From assembly GCA_944381345.1 (NCBI GenBank), contig CALWKU010000030.1, positions 1 through 38,745 of the forward strand: 38,745 bases of DNA. Reading direction: 5' to 3'. This DNA is from an uncultured Christensenellaceae bacterium. GTDB taxonomy: Bacteria; Bacillota; Clostridia; Christensenellales; UBA3700. The position numbers were made by a program, and so were the translations under genes. The notes beneath the pieces were generated by a model, which did not search any database, was not told the origin of the DNA, and was given only the letters and a program-made list of their open reading frames with translations. Below, piece by piece: positions 7,881 to 16,663 of the stretch; the first letter of the stretch is position 1; the number at the start of each line of letters is the position of its first letter.

Positions 7881-9323
7881 TCACACCTCTATGTCGTCGA
7901 AGTCGTGCAGATCGCCGAAGAAGGACGACAATTCTTCTTTGGTGTATTTGCGTTCCGAGTCGCCGCGTTCGCGCTTGGGCGTCTTTGACGCGGATACGGA
8001 CGCGCGCTTCGCCACTTCCGCCGCGTCGAATATCTTGGCGTCGCGGCAGTCGGTCAGCGTCTTGGAGATTGCGCCGAAAGCGAGAGGTCTGCCCGCGCAC
8101 GCTTTTGCCGCCGCGAGTATCGCGGCGCCGTCGAAGCCCCATTGCGTCCAAAGCTCGTAGGCGTCGCGGTCGGACGCGGTCACGCCGCGCGAGCTGCCCG
8201 TAGCCTCGATGACGGCTTTTATCTCCTTGTCGCGCTCCGCCAAAGACGAAAGATATTCGTCGATCGCCGCGACGTTGAGGCAGCCGTGCTTGTAAAACCG
8301 CGCAACCGCCGCGTTCATACCGTTCAGCGTGCGGATGCCGTTGACGAAGCAATATTCGGCGATGAGTCTGATCGCCGCGTCGTCAAATCCCTGCGACAGC
8401 CACGTCCCGATGTAGTGGGAGATGACGGTGTCCAAATTCTCGTATCGCACGCCGATCACGCGGGTGACTTCCTTGGCGAGATCGTAAAGCTCCTGCTTGC
8501 GCGCTCCGTAGTCGCGTATGCTCTCTGCGTCAAAGCGCCCTGCAATAAACAACTCGTCGAGGATAGAATCAAGCCGCTCCATGCCGCCGCGCTTTTTGCA
8601 CAATTTTGCGGCGGCGAGGATTGCCTCGTCGTCAAAGCCCCAACTCGTCGTCCATTTGACGTACAACTGCTTGTCGTCCAGGTCGATCGCGGATCTTTTG
8701 CCGAGCGCTTTTGCGATCTTGCGCAAGTTTTCTGTCGAAGCGTCCTCAAGCTCGATGTGTCTTTCCGCGTCCTCGACGGTGCGGATGCCGAGATCGTACC
8801 AAGACCGCGCGACGGTAAGCACGTAATTGGTGCGTACGCCGTCGCCCTTGAGCCGCACGCAATAGGCGGCGATCAACAGCAGAGCCTCTTGCGGCAGACG
8901 TGTAGAATCGAGAAATTCGTAATATTTGAGATATTCGCTCTCCAAAAGCAGGCGGTCGGCAAAGACGCGCTGCAATTGCGCGTTGAAATCGGCAAACTTC
9001 GCCGGCTTGTACAGCTTGACTCCTTGACCGACGCGGTTGAATCTCACTTCGAGAGGAGACGCGTTCACGATCGTCACGAGTCCTCGGTCGCGCCAATATT
9101 CAAACGCCGCGGTGACCTGCGCCTCGGTCATGTCCAACATGTCGCAGACGTGCGTCAAAGTGTTGTCGCAAAGGGGGGCGTCGGCGCGGCAAAGCCACAG
9201 CCCCGTCAGGTAGACCTTGACGGCGCCGTCATCCGCGTCGGGAAGATATTCGCGTATAAAGCGGTTGTCGACAAGAGTGAAACCGTCGTCAGCCGCTTCG
9301 CGCGTGAGTTTGCACAAAGCCAT
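7881..9323 (-). CDS. DnaD-like primosome protein with four tandem DnaB_2/DnaD repeats
   Basis: This 480-aa protein has an N-terminal winged-helix-like region (about 1-110) followed by four copies of a helical module at about 118-195, 200-275, 280-358 and 362-440. Three copies share the mark W..(W/Q)GFDxxAI(L/R) followed by (A/E)..C (residues 224-242, 308-325 and 392-409); the first copy is more divergent. In the family this module binds DNA and remodels origin DNA before helicase loading. Usual DnaD proteins carry one copy, DnaB two. It is immediately upstream of the helicase loader (1-nt gap). ATG 9323 was chosen because it has GGAG about nine bases upstream and the in-frame extension upstream crosses the promoter. 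Confidence 0.8.
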   Translation of the reverse strand: MALCKLTREAADDGFTLVDNRFIREYLPDADDGAVKVYLTGLWLCRADAPLCDNTLTHVCDMLDMTEAQVTAAFEYWRDRGLVTIVNASPLEVRFNRVGQGVKLYKPAKFADFNAQLQRVFADRLLLESEYLKYYEFLDSTRLPQEALLLIAAYCVRLKGDGVRTNYVLTVARSWYDLGIRTVEDAERHIELEDASTENLRKIAKALGKRSAIDLDDKQLYVKWTTSWGFDDEAILAAAKLCKKRGGMERLDSILDELFIAGRFDAESIRDYGARKQELYDLAKEVTRVIGVRYENLDTVISHYIGTWLSQGFDDAAIRLIAEYCFVNGIRTLNGMNAAVARFYKHGCLNVAAIDEYLSSLAERDKEIKAVIEATGSSRGVTASDRDAYELWTQWGFDGAAILAAAKACAGRPLAFGAISKTLTDCRDAKIFDAAEVAKRASVSASKTPKRERGDSERKYTKEELSSFFGDLHDFDDIEV

Positions 9324-9342
9324 TTTTTTGCGCTCCGCAGAG

Positions 9343-9371
9343 TTGAAAATTGCCGCCGTTTGCCTTATAAT
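9343..9371 (+). promoter_or_regulatory. Promoter of the small lipoprotein gene
   Basis: TTGAAA (9343-9348), a 17-bp spacer and TATAAT (9366-9371) face right toward the gene at 9443. It lies back to back with the leftward primosome promoter, 17 bp apart. Confidence 0.7.
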
Positions 9372-9388
9372 GGAAATGCGGTAAAATA

Positions 9389-9417
9389 ATAATAACACAA
9401 TCGCCGCAGCTTTGCAA
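9389..9417 (-). promoter_or_regulatory. Promoter of the DnaD-like/helicase-loader pair
   Basis: Leftward it shows TTGCAA (9417-9412), a 17-bp spacer and TATTAT (9394-9389), with the start near 9382 and about a 59-nt leader. It is divergent from the promoter at 9343-9371. Confidence 0.65.
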
Positions 9418-9442
9418 CCTCGGCGAAAACGAAAGGTGAAAC

Positions 9443-9871
9443 ATGAAACATAAAAAATATATCGTCATAGCCGCCGCGCTGATAGCAATGCTCGCGCTGT
9501 CGCTGTGCGGGTGCGCGGATATGCAGGGCGCGTGGGCGCAAATGGGCATAGATGCAGAGAAGATAACCTCGGTCACCCTTGTATCGGGTGCGGGCGTACT
9601 CAAACCGTTGAGCGGACAGGCGATGGCGGACTTCATCGCCAAGGTGGACGCGCTCGACGTCGAAGCGACGGACAACGGCTATCCGAACAACGACTTCGAG
9701 TACGCCGTCCGCGTCACCGTTGACGGCAAGGACGGTTATTGCGAATACCGCATCGGCGCGCAGGTCGTCGCAAAGGACGGGTTTTCGGGCGTCAAGCACG
9801 CATATTGCTATTTGAGCGACGAGCAGTATGAGCAAATAAAAGGCGAGATAGTGAAACTGTTTTACGCATGA
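9443..9871 (+). CDS. Small predicted lipoprotein, family unknown
   Basis: This 142-aa protein has a clear lipoprotein signal: basic MKHKK, a hydrophobic stretch to residue 20, and a lipobox LCGC giving a lipidated Cys at about 24. The mature part (about 118 aa) alternates short beta-strand-like segments and ends in an acidic helix (SDEQYEQIKGEIVKLF). It has a ribosome site AAAGGTGA before ATG 9443 and its own promoter. No motif lets me assign a function; an extracytoplasmic, membrane-anchored beta-rich protein is all that can be said. Confidence 0.75.
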   Translation: MKHKKYIVIAAALIAMLALSLCGCADMQGAWAQMGIDAEKITSVTLVSGAGVLKPLSGQAMADFIAKVDALDVEATDNGYPNNDFEYAVRVTVDGKDGYCEYRIGAQVVAKDGFSGVKHAYCYLSDEQYEQIKGEIVKLFYA

Positions 9872-9896
9872 TGGCTTTGGGGCTTTTGCGGAAAAG

Positions 9897-10148
9897 TCAG
9901 AATTGTTCCAGGATCAGTATGTCGTGTCCGAGCGCTTCGACAAAGTCGTCCGGTTTGAATTTGACGTTTTTGAAGTCGAGGAAACGGCGCAAGTGGAGCG
10001 GCAGCAGGATAGGCGTCGAGCAGTCGAGTTTTTTGCATATCTCGTCCACCCATTTGACGAAGTTATCGAAAGACGCCGACGACTTGTCCTCGTACACGAT
10101 ATCGGCGAAGATCTTGTCGCCGTCCATTACTTTTGCCCAAATTTTCAT
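9897..10148 (-). CDS. Small uncharacterised protein, apparently leaderless
   Basis: This 83-aa soluble protein begins MKIWAKVMDGDKIFADIV and is mixed alpha/beta, with no recognised motif. In-frame starts further upstream (10169 and beyond) are poor because the promoter elements lie there. ATG 10148 coincides with the transcription start predicted from the TTGACA/TACAAT promoter at 10183-10155 (last base of the -10 at 10155, start seven bases on), and there is no Shine-Dalgarno. The product resembles small conserved Clostridial hypothetical proteins in size, but I cannot name a family. Confidence 0.7.
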   Translation of the reverse strand: MKIWAKVMDGDKIFADIVYEDKSSASFDNFVKWVDEICKKLDCSTPILLPLHLRRFLDFKNVKFKPDDFVEALGHDILILEQF

Positions 10149-10154
10149 ACCGTT

Positions 10155-10183
10155 ATTGTACTTAAACATGCAAAAATTGTCAA
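10155..10183 (-). promoter_or_regulatory. Promoter placing the start codon at +1
   Basis: Leftward it shows a perfect TTGACA (10183-10178), a 17-bp spacer and TACAAT (10160-10155). Six bases separate the -10 from ATG 10148. Confidence 0.75.
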
Positions 10184-10214
10184 CAAAAACGGCGGCGCAA
10201 ACTGCGCCAAAGAA

Positions 10215-10243
10215 TTGACAAACGCGCGCTTGTTTTATAAAAT
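10215..10243 (+). promoter_or_regulatory. rex promoter with internal palindrome
   Basis: TTGACA (10215-10220), a 17-bp spacer and TAAAAT (10238-10243). Bases 10218-10233 form an 8+8 palindrome with one mismatched pair (ACAAACGC/GCGCTTGT), between the -35 and -10, a possible repressor site. It does not have the TTGTGA-TCACAA orientation of known Rex sites. Confidence 0.65.
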
Positions 10244-10275
10244 ATAATACATCCACAATCGTATCGGAGGGAAAT

Positions 10276-10896
10276 ATGGGCAACAAGGTGATCTCGGAGG
10301 CAGTCATCAAGCGTCTGCCGCGATACTACCGTTATCTCGAACACCTAGAGCAGGAAGGAGTGACCAAGGTTTCGTCGGGGACGCTCGCGGGTATGCTCGG
10401 CGTTACCGCCTCGCAGGTCAGGCAGGACTTTTGCAACTTCGGCGGATTCGGACAGCACGGATACGGGTACGATGTCGCCTATCTCAAACGCAAGCTCGCC
10501 GAGATCCTCGGCTTGGACAGACCTTATGACATGATCATCATCGGCGCGGGCAACATCGGCAGGGCGCTTGCCGGGTACAAGAACTTCGCCGCAGAGGGGT
10601 TCAGGGTCAAGGCGCTGTTCGACGTCGAGGTCAAGGATCCTCTCGTGGGCGACGTGCCCGTGTACGGTATGGACAAGCTCGCCGATTATGTCAAGCAGAA
10701 CGGCTGCGATATCGCTGTCATTGCCACTCAAAAGAACGTCGCGTCCGACGTCGCGGGCAGGCTGGTGGCGTTGGGTGTCAAGAGTTTGTGGAATTTCGCT
10801 CCCATCGATCTCGAGGTGCCGAGCGACGTCGCCGTCGAGAACATTGCGATGAGCGAAAGCCTCTATGTGCTGAGCTATCGCATGAAAAATAAATAA
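10276..10896 (+). CDS. rex: Redox-sensing transcriptional repressor Rex
   Basis: This 206-aa repressor senses the NADH/NAD+ ratio and controls fermentation and respiration genes in Gram-positive bacteria. The N-terminal winged helix (about 1-75) includes the recognition region SSGTLAGMLGVTASQVRQDF followed by the family-typical FGxFGQxGxGYxV stretch. The Rossmann domain starts at about 80 with GAGNIGRALA, and ends with the domain-swapped C-terminal helix (ESLYVLSYRM). It starts at ATG 10276 behind CGGAGGG. greA follows after 33 bases, and greA overlaps lysS, so all three may share a transcript. Confidence 0.96.
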   Translation: MGNKVISEAVIKRLPRYYRYLEHLEQEGVTKVSSGTLAGMLGVTASQVRQDFCNFGGFGQHGYGYDVAYLKRKLAEILGLDRPYDMIIIGAGNIGRALAGYKNFAAEGFRVKALFDVEVKDPLVGDVPVYGMDKLADYVKQNGCDIAVIATQKNVASDVAGRLVALGVKSLWNFAPIDLEVPSDVAVENIAMSESLYVLSYRMKNK

Positions 10897-10929
10897 ATAA
10901 GCATTGGCCGTAAGGTCATCGGAGGAAAT

Positions 10930-11391
10930 ATGGCAAAGGATTTCGTATTGACCCAAGAGGGCTACGACAAACTCAAAGAGCAACTCGACTACCTCAAAAA
11001 CGTCAGAAGAAAAGAGGCGTCCGAGAGAATCAAATTCGCGCGTGAACTCGGCGACTTGTCCGAGAACGCGGAGTACGATTCCGCAAAGGAGGAGCAGGGC
11101 ATCATTGAGGCGGACATCAAGCGCATCGAGGATGAACTCGAACGCGCCGTCATCATCGAGGACGCCAAGACTTCCAACAAGGTCACGCTCGGCTGCACCG
11201 TCAAGGTCAGAGACGACGAAGGAGAGGAGACTTTCCAGATCGTCGGCAACGCCGAGGCGAATATCATGCAAAACAAGATCAGCAACACCAGCCCGCTTGC
11301 GGAGGCGATCCTCGGCAAAAAGAAGGGCGAAAAGGCTATCGTCGCGGCTCAGGAGCCATACGAAGTCACTATAGTGGAAATCAGCAAGTAA
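10930..11391 (+). CDS. greA: Transcription elongation factor GreA
   Basis: This 153-aa protein rescues backtracked RNA polymerase by stimulating transcript cleavage. The N-terminal coiled coil (about 1-75) contains the tip motif [16 protein letters not shown] with the acidic residues that enter the polymerase secondary channel. The C-terminal FKBP-like domain ends [16 protein letters not shown]. It starts behind ATCGGAGGAAAT, and its TAA shares one base with the lysS ATG (TAATG). The greA-lysS pairing is common in Bacillota. Confidence 0.97.
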   Translation: MAKDFVLTQEGYDKLKEQLDYLKNVRRKEASERIKFARELGDLSENAEYDSAKEEQGIIEADIKRIEDELERAVIIEDAKTSNKVTLGCTVKVRDDEGEETFQIVGNAEANIMQNKISNTSPLAEAILGKKKGEKAIVAAQEPYEVTIVEISK

Positions 11392-12866
11392 TGGAAGAAC
11401 AACAGCAAAATACGGCGGAGATCGTAAAGGTCAGGCGCGAAAAGCTCGCAAAGCTCGTCGAGGAGGGGCGCAACCCTTTTGAGATAGTGCGCTACGACAA
11501 GGACGCCTACGCGCAAGACGTCAAGGACAAGTACGCCGAGTACGAGGACAAGACGGTGTCGCTCGCCGGCAGAATGATCTCCAAGCGAGTGATGGGCAAA
11601 GCGAGCTTTGCGCATCTTTTGGACTGCACCGGATCGATACAGTTGTATGTCAGCCGCGACGACCTCGGCGACGAGGCGTATGCAGCGTTCAAAAAGACGG
11701 ACATCGGCGACATCATCGGCGTCAAAGGAAAGGTGTTCACGACCAAGATGGGCGAGATCTCCGTCCACTGCAATTCGGTGGAGCTGCTGTCCAAGTCGCT
11801 GTTGCCTCTGCCTGAGAAGTTCCACGGGCTAAAAGACGCCGATCTGCGTTACCGCCAACGCTACGTAGATCTCATCGCCAATCCCGAAGTCAAGCAGGTG
11901 TTCGTCACGCGCAGCCGCATCGTCACCGCGATCAGGTCATATCTCGACTCTCAGGGATTTGTCGAGGTCGAGACTCCCATTCTCAACACTATCGCGGGCG
12001 GAGCTTCGGCACGTCCGTTCATCACGCACCACAACACGCTCGACATCGATATGTATATGCGTATCGCGCCCGAACTCTATCTCAAACGCCTTATCGTCGG
12101 CGGATTCGAAAAGGTATATGAGCTGGGACGTATGTTCCGCAACGAGGGCATGGACACCAAGCACAATCCCGAATTCACGATGATCGAGATGTATCAGGCG
12201 TACACCGACTATCACGGGATGATGGATCTTGTCGAGCACATCTTCGAGTATGTCGCAAAGACGGTCAAAGGCACGACGAAGATAACCTATCAGGGACAGG
12301 ACGTTGACCTTACGCCGCCGTGGCGCAGACTGTCGATGATCGACGCAGTCAAAGAGTATCTCGGTATAGACTTCGGTAGCGACGACATACCCGCGCTCAA
12401 AGCCGCCGCAAAGGCGAAGGGCGTCGAGTTCGACGACGACGCTTCGTGGGGCAAGCTGCTGTACGAGTGTTTCGATCAAAAGATAGAGGAGAGGCTCGTT
12501 CAACCCACATTCGTCTACGACTATCCCGTCGAAGTGTCGCCGCTTGCAAAGCGCAAGGCGTCCGACAAGCGCCTCACCGAGCGTTTCGAGTTTTTCATCA
12601 CCGCAAGGGAGATGGGCAATGCGTTCTCCGAACTCAACGATCCGCTCGATCAAAAGGAGCGTTTCCTCGCCCAGGTCAAACAGCGCGAAAAGGGCGACGA
12701 AGAGGCGCAGATGATGGACGAAGATTATATCAACGCGCTGATGTATGGTCTGCCTCCGACGGGCGGTCTCGGTATCGGCGTCGACCGCCTGGTCATGCTT
12801 TTGACCGATCAGGCAAGCATAAGGGACGTGCTTTTGTTCCCGACAATGAAGCCGATAGGCAAATAA
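11391..12866 (+). CDS. lysS: Lysyl-tRNA synthetase, class II
   Basis: This 491-aa enzyme charges tRNA-Lys. The N-terminal OB-fold anticodon-binding domain spans about 50-150. The class II core shows motif 2 around [11 protein letters not shown] with [13 protein letters not shown], and motif 3 [20 protein letters not shown] near the C-terminus. Length and order are normal. ATG overlaps the greA stop by one base. It is followed by a hairpin that is both a terminator candidate and part of the leader of the next gene. Confidence 0.97.
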   Translation: MEEQQQNTAEIVKVRREKLAKLVEEGRNPFEIVRYDKDAYAQDVKDKYAEYEDKTVSLAGRMISKRVMGKASFAHLLDCTGSIQLYVSRDDLGDEAYAAFKKTDIGDIIGVKGKVFTTKMGEISVHCNSVELLSKSLLPLPEKFHGLKDADLRYRQRYVDLIANPEVKQVFVTRSRIVTAIRSYLDSQGFVEVETPILNTIAGGASARPFITHHNTLDIDMYMRIAPELYLKRLIVGGFEKVYELGRMFRNEGMDTKHNPEFTMIEMYQAYTDYHGMMDLVEHIFEYVAKTVKGTTKITYQGQDVDLTPPWRRLSMIDAVKEYLGIDFGSDDIPALKAAAKAKGVEFDDDASWGKLLYECFDQKIEERLVQPTFVYDYPVEVSPLAKRKASDKRLTERFEFFITAREMGNAFSELNDPLDQKERFLAQVKQREKGDEEAQMMDEDYINALMYGLPPTGGLGIGVDRLVMLLTDQASIRDVLLFPTMKPIGK

Positions 12867-12875
12867 AAAGGGAGA

Positions 12876-12897
12876 GCAGTCGCAAGACTGCTTTTTT
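12876..12897 (+). terminator. Intrinsic terminator hairpin abutting the next start codon
   Basis: GCAGTC (12876-12881), GCAA loop and GACTGC (12886-12891) are followed by six T (12892-12897), directly against ATG 12898. A GGGAG ribosome site sits on the other side at 12870-12874. Confidence 0.75.
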
Positions 12898-14163
12898 ATG
12901 CAAAGATACGACGCGCCGCTTTTCAATGCCATCGACCGCGCCGCCGCAAAGGCGGTCGCGCGTTTTTGCATGCCCGGACACTCCGGCAAAGGGCGCGGCG
13001 TATTGTCTGCGGCGGGCTACGACCTCACCGAGATAGAGGGACTCGACAATATGCTTTCGCCGACAGGCGTGATCGCAGAGGCGCAGGATCTCGCCGCGAG
13101 AGCTTACGGGGCGGAGCATGCGCTGTTCTTCACCGCCGGTGCGACAAGCGCGATGCACACCGCTTTGGCGGTCGCAAGAGGGAAAGGCGCGGTCTACGCG
13201 GTAGGCAAGCTGCACAAGAGTTTTTACGGCGGATGCGAATTGCTCGGTATTGTTCCCGTCGCCTTTGACGACGCCGCCGCTTTTATCGCGTCCGACGTGC
13301 GGGGCGGTACGGCGTTTTTTAATTATGTCGACTACTTCGGCAATGTGACAGACGACGCGCCGCTTGCGGATCTTTGCCGCCGAAGAGGGATAACGCTCGT
13401 CGCCGATTCGGCGCATGGCGCGCATTTCCCGTTTTGCAAGGAGCTGCCTCGCCTGACGCTCGCGGACGTCTCGATCTACGGCATGCACAAGACGCTGCCC
13501 GTATCGGGAGGCGGCGCGTTGATGACGGTTTGCGACGGCGGCTACGCCGACGAGGCGACCTATGCGAGGGCGCTCGTCCACACCACGTCGCCGTCTTATG
13601 CGACGATGGCGAGCATAGATCTCGCGCGCGCAGTCTATGAGCGCGACGGAGAGGAGATATTCGCAAATATCAAAGCCGCAAGGCAGGAGTTCGAGCGCAG
13701 CGACAAGGGTGTTTTCAAAGTCGCAAGATCTGACGATTTTTGCCGGCTGGTGTTGGTAAATGATGGTTATGACGCCTCCGAACCCGCGCATTTTCTGACG
13801 CAGAGGGGTATATATCCCGAGGCGGCGATAGCGAGCGCGCTCGTGTTTATTTTGACGAGAGAGAACGAGGGCGCGCTGCCCATCCTTGCGCGAGAGCTTG
13901 CTTCGTTTGTCCCGACACGGAGACTGCCCGAGCCGCCGCTCGCGCGAAAGAGGGAGAAGCGCGGCGCGGGCGGAGCGGTCGCGTTCGTTCCGCTCGCAGA
14001 GGCGGCGGGCAGGGTGTGCGCCGCCGAGATAGGTCTGTATCCGCCCGGCGTGCCGTACATAGAGAGAGGCGAGGTGTTCACGAAAGAGGACGCGCGTTTT
14101 TTGACGGAGAGAGAACATTTGCTTTTCGGACTTGTAAACGGGCGCGCGGTTGTGGTAAAATAG
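12898..14163 (+). CDS. YaaO-like Orn/Lys/Arg decarboxylase-family PLP protein
   Basis: This 421-aa fold-type I PLP enzyme belongs to the Orn/Lys/Arg decarboxylase major-domain family. Signatures are PGHSGKG near the N-terminus, DSAHGAHFPF, and the PLP-lysine region SIYGMHKTLPVSGGGALM (Lys of HKT). A short C-terminal domain with VPYIERGE corresponds to the decarboxylase C-domain. It precedes tmk, holB and ricT as yaaO does in Bacillus subtilis. The substrate in this chromosomal locus is not settled in the family. The start has no normally spaced Shine-Dalgarno: GGGAG is 23 bases away unless the intervening hairpin folds. Confidence 0.85.
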   Translation: MQRYDAPLFNAIDRAAAKAVARFCMPGHSGKGRGVLSAAGYDLTEIEGLDNMLSPTGVIAEAQDLAARAYGAEHALFFTAGATSAMHTALAVARGKGAVYAVGKLHKSFYGGCELLGIVPVAFDDAAAFIASDVRGGTAFFNYVDYFGNVTDDAPLADLCRRRGITLVADSAHGAHFPFCKELPRLTLADVSIYGMHKTLPVSGGGALMTVCDGGYADEATYARALVHTTSPSYATMASIDLARAVYERDGEEIFANIKAARQEFERSDKGVFKVARSDDFCRLVLVNDGYDASEPAHFLTQRGIYPEAAIASALVFILTRENEGALPILARELASFVPTRRLPEPPLARKREKRGAGGAVAFVPLAEAAGRVCAAEIGLYPPGVPYIERGEVFTKEDARFLTEREHLLFGLVNGRAVVVK

Positions 14164-14167
14164 AAAT

Positions 14168-14794
14168 ATGAAAGGGAAGTTTGTCACATTTGAGGGCTGC
14201 GAGGGCGTGGGCAAATCCACTCAGGTGGAGATGCTCAAAAAGTATTTGTCTGAAAAGGGGGGAGACTTTTTGTTTTTGCGCGAGCCGGGCGGCAACGCGG
14301 TTTCCGAAAAGATACGCGAACTCATCCTCACCAAGGACTATGGCGAGATCTGCGGACGCTGCGAGGCGATGCTTTATTGCGCCGCGCGGGCGCAGCTCAT
14401 CGACACGGTGATCACGCCGGCGCTCAACGAGGGCAAGCTGGTCGTCTGCGATCGATTCACCGATTCCACGTTCGCCTATCAGGGCGTCGCGCGCGGCTTG
14501 GGCGCGGACTACATCGTAAAACTCAACGAATTGACTTGTGGCGAGGTCACGCCGGACGTTACGATATTTCTCGATATGTCGCCCGAAGAGGCGTTTGCCC
14601 GCAAGGGCGGAGCGGACGCGTCCGACAGGCTGGAGAGCGCGGGTATGGACTTCCACCGCAAGGTATATCAAGGCTATCTCGAGTCGGCGAGGCTGTACCC
14701 CGACCGCATAATCGCAGTTGACGCGCGCCCTGCTGCGGAAGAGGTGTTCACCGCGGTTCTGAGCGCGTTGAAAGGCGCGGGGGTGGAATTGTGA
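14168..14794 (+). CDS. tmk: Thymidylate kinase
   Basis: This 208-aa enzyme phosphorylates dTMP to dTDP. It has a P-loop GCEGVGKST (about 10-18), the DR(Y/F) signature as DRFTDST with FAYQG, and a LID-region arginine segment near DRLESAG. Start ATG is four bases past the previous stop. Its TGA overlaps the GTG start of holB (GTGA). Confidence 0.96.
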   Translation: MKGKFVTFEGCEGVGKSTQVEMLKKYLSEKGGDFLFLREPGGNAVSEKIRELILTKDYGEICGRCEAMLYCAARAQLIDTVITPALNEGKLVVCDRFTDSTFAYQGVARGLGADYIVKLNELTCGEVTPDVTIFLDMSPEEAFARKGGADASDRLESAGMDFHRKVYQGYLESARLYPDRIIAVDARPAAEEVFTAVLSALKGAGVEL

Positions 14795-15762
14795 GCGTGC
14801 TCGACGATGTGTTGCGCGATTCGCTGCCGTGCCGTACCGTTCGAGAGGACAAGCTGCGAGGAAGGCTGAACCACAGCTATCTCGTACTGACCGAGGACGA
14901 CGCCGTAAGGGCAAAGTTGTGCAAGATGATCGCAAAGGCGGCGCTGTGTCCGCAAGGCGGGTGCGGCAAATGCGGCGTTTGCGAAAAGATAGACGACGGC
15001 GCCTATGTCGCGCTGACGGTCGAAGAGGGCGAAAAGCTGACCGTCGAGGACGTCGAAAGGTTGGTCGGCGACACCTTTTTTACCGGGTTCGACGGCGACG
15101 TCAAGGCGTATGTCGTCACCAATATGCAGGGGATGAACGAGAGGGCGCAGAACAAGTTTCTCAAGACGCTCGAGGAGCCGGTTTCCGACATAGTGTTCGT
15201 TTTGGGCGCGCCGTCGCCGCAGGCGGTACTCGGAACGATCGCGTCTAGGTGCAAGAAGCTGGCGTTCGAGGGCTTCTCGAGGGAGCAGCTCTCCGACATC
15301 CTTCAAGAGGAGACGCCGTGGGGCGCGGCGCGCGACGGACTGGACCGCGACGAGGTGATAGACAGGGCGGCGGCGTGCGCTTTCGGAAGCTATTCGAGGG
15401 CGAAGATGCTCGTCTCGGACGGCGACTTTGCGAGGCTGTTCGCGCTGGTTGCCGACATCTTGCTCAAATTGACGGACAGCAAAAAGCTGGACGAACAACT
15501 CGCGCGGCTTTCGCCGTACAAGAACGACGTGTCGGCGGTGCTGGACATGACCGAGACGGTGCTGGAACTGCTGCTCGACGGCGGCGAGGCGTTCGGCGCG
15601 ATCAAACAACTGAGGTCGACATTCGATACGGCTTCGGTCGTTAATTCGCTGGGGCTTGTCGCCGCGGCAAAGAGGAAGATTGAGCGCAATTGCAACGCGC
15701 AGTCGGCGCTTGACTCTCTCTTTTTGGGAATATTGGAGGTAAAATATCTATGCCGGAGATAG
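14791..15762 (+). CDS. holB: DNA polymerase III delta' subunit
   Basis: This 323-aa clamp-loader subunit starts at GTG 14791, overlapping the tmk stop. It has a zinc-binding cysteine group CPQGGCGKCGVC (about 51-62), the delta'-type FLKTLEEP motif, and the SRC motif as IASRCKKL. The Walker A region is degenerate, as is normal for delta' (it does not bind ATP). Its last 13 bases overlap ricT. Confidence 0.93.
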   Translation: MSVLDDVLRDSLPCRTVREDKLRGRLNHSYLVLTEDDAVRAKLCKMIAKAALCPQGGCGKCGVCEKIDDGAYVALTVEEGEKLTVEDVERLVGDTFFTGFDGDVKAYVVTNMQGMNERAQNKFLKTLEEPVSDIVFVLGAPSPQAVLGTIASRCKKLAFEGFSREQLSDILQEETPWGAARDGLDRDEVIDRAAACAFGSYSRAKMLVSDGDFARLFALVADILLKLTDSKKLDEQLARLSPYKNDVSAVLDMTETVLELLLDGGEAFGAIKQLRSTFDTASVVNSLGLVAAAKRKIERNCNAQSALDSLFLGILEVKYLCRR

Positions 15763-16637
15763 TGGGTATCAAGTTTGCCGCAAACGGCAAATCGTATTAT
15801 TTCGACCCCAAGGGTCAGCAGCTCGAACAGGGCGACGGCGCGATCGTAGAGACGGTCAGAGGCGTTGAGTACGGCGTCGTTGCGATCGCAAATATGCAGG
15901 TCGACGATTCCGAGATCAAGGGGACGCTCAAACCCGTGATCCGTAAGGCTACGCCGCAGGACGATATGCGCGCAAAGGAGAACGTTGAACTCGCCGCAAA
16001 GGCGATGGACGTCTGCGCCGCAAAGATCGCCAAACACGGGCTTAAAATGAAATTGGTCGGAGCGGAATACACCTTTGACCGCAACAAGGTCATCTTTTCG
16101 TTTACTGCGGACGGCAGAGTGGACTTCCGCGAATTGGTCAAGGACGTCGCGTCGGTTATGCATACGCGCATAGAGTTGAGGCAGATATACGAACGCGACG
16201 ACATACGCATGCGCGGCGCGATGGGGATGTGCGGCAGACCCTGCTGCTGCATACAATTTCTCGACGACTTTGAAAAGGTCACCGTCAAGATGGCGAAAAA
16301 TCAAAATCTGTCTCTCAATCCCGCAAAGGTCAGCGGTATGTGCGGCAAGCTGATGTGCTGTCTCAAATACGAAAACGAGTACTATGCCGAGACGATAAAA
16401 CTGATGCCCAAGCACGGCGCGCGCGTCAAGACCGCGGACGGCGAGGGCAAAGTGGACGATATAGATATGCTCAGGCGGCGTATACGCGTTGCGATCGAAA
16501 CAGACGACGGAGTGACCAAGACGTATTACGGCTTGGGAGAGTTTGAAGTGATCGGCGGAGGCAAGCAGCCGCCGCGCGCAAAGGAGAGGGAGGTAGAGGA
16601 GAACGACGCTCCCGACGACGCCGACTCGATCGAATGA
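15750..16637 (+). CDS. ricT: PSP1/RicT (YaaT) family protein
   Basis: This 295-aa protein is homologous to the PSP1 C-terminal domain protein YaaT/RicT, which in B. subtilis forms a complex with RicA and RicF carrying [4Fe-4S] clusters and guides RNase Y processing and phosphorelay entry. Cysteine motifs CGRPCCC (161-167) and CGKLMCC (198-204) are visible. The C-terminal tail (about 265-295) is acidic and low-complexity. The start overlaps holB and has TTGGAGG upstream. No ricA or ricF is in the window. Confidence 0.92.
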   Translation: MPEIVGIKFAANGKSYYFDPKGQQLEQGDGAIVETVRGVEYGVVAIANMQVDDSEIKGTLKPVIRKATPQDDMRAKENVELAAKAMDVCAAKIAKHGLKMKLVGAEYTFDRNKVIFSFTADGRVDFRELVKDVASVMHTRIELRQIYERDDIRMRGAMGMCGRPCCCIQFLDDFEKVTVKMAKNQNLSLNPAKVSGMCGKLMCCLKYENEYYAETIKLMPKHGARVKTADGEGKVDDIDMLRRRIRVAIETDDGVTKTYYGLGEFEVIGGGKQPPRAKEREVEENDAPDDADSIE

Positions 16638-16663
16638 TACAAAATCAGTCACGGCAAAAGTAT

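Noticed and set aside
8142..9389. 415-codon rightward frame opposite the DnaD-like gene
   Set aside because: It is the mirror of a well-supported gene with repeats and promoter; composition is shadow-like and there is no start signal.
10215..10243. Rex binding site in the rex promoter
   Set aside because: The palindrome has the ACAA...TTGT orientation, the reverse of the known TTGT(G)A...T(C)ACAA operator; reported only as an unassigned palindrome.
12793..14220. 475-codon leftward frame opposite the YaaO-like gene
   Set aside because: It is Arg-rich and low-information, with no ribosome site, and lies opposite a conserved PLP enzyme in a conserved gene order.
15390..16652. 420-codon leftward frame opposite holB/ricT
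   Set aside because: Both genes on the other strand have diagnostic motifs; this frame does not.
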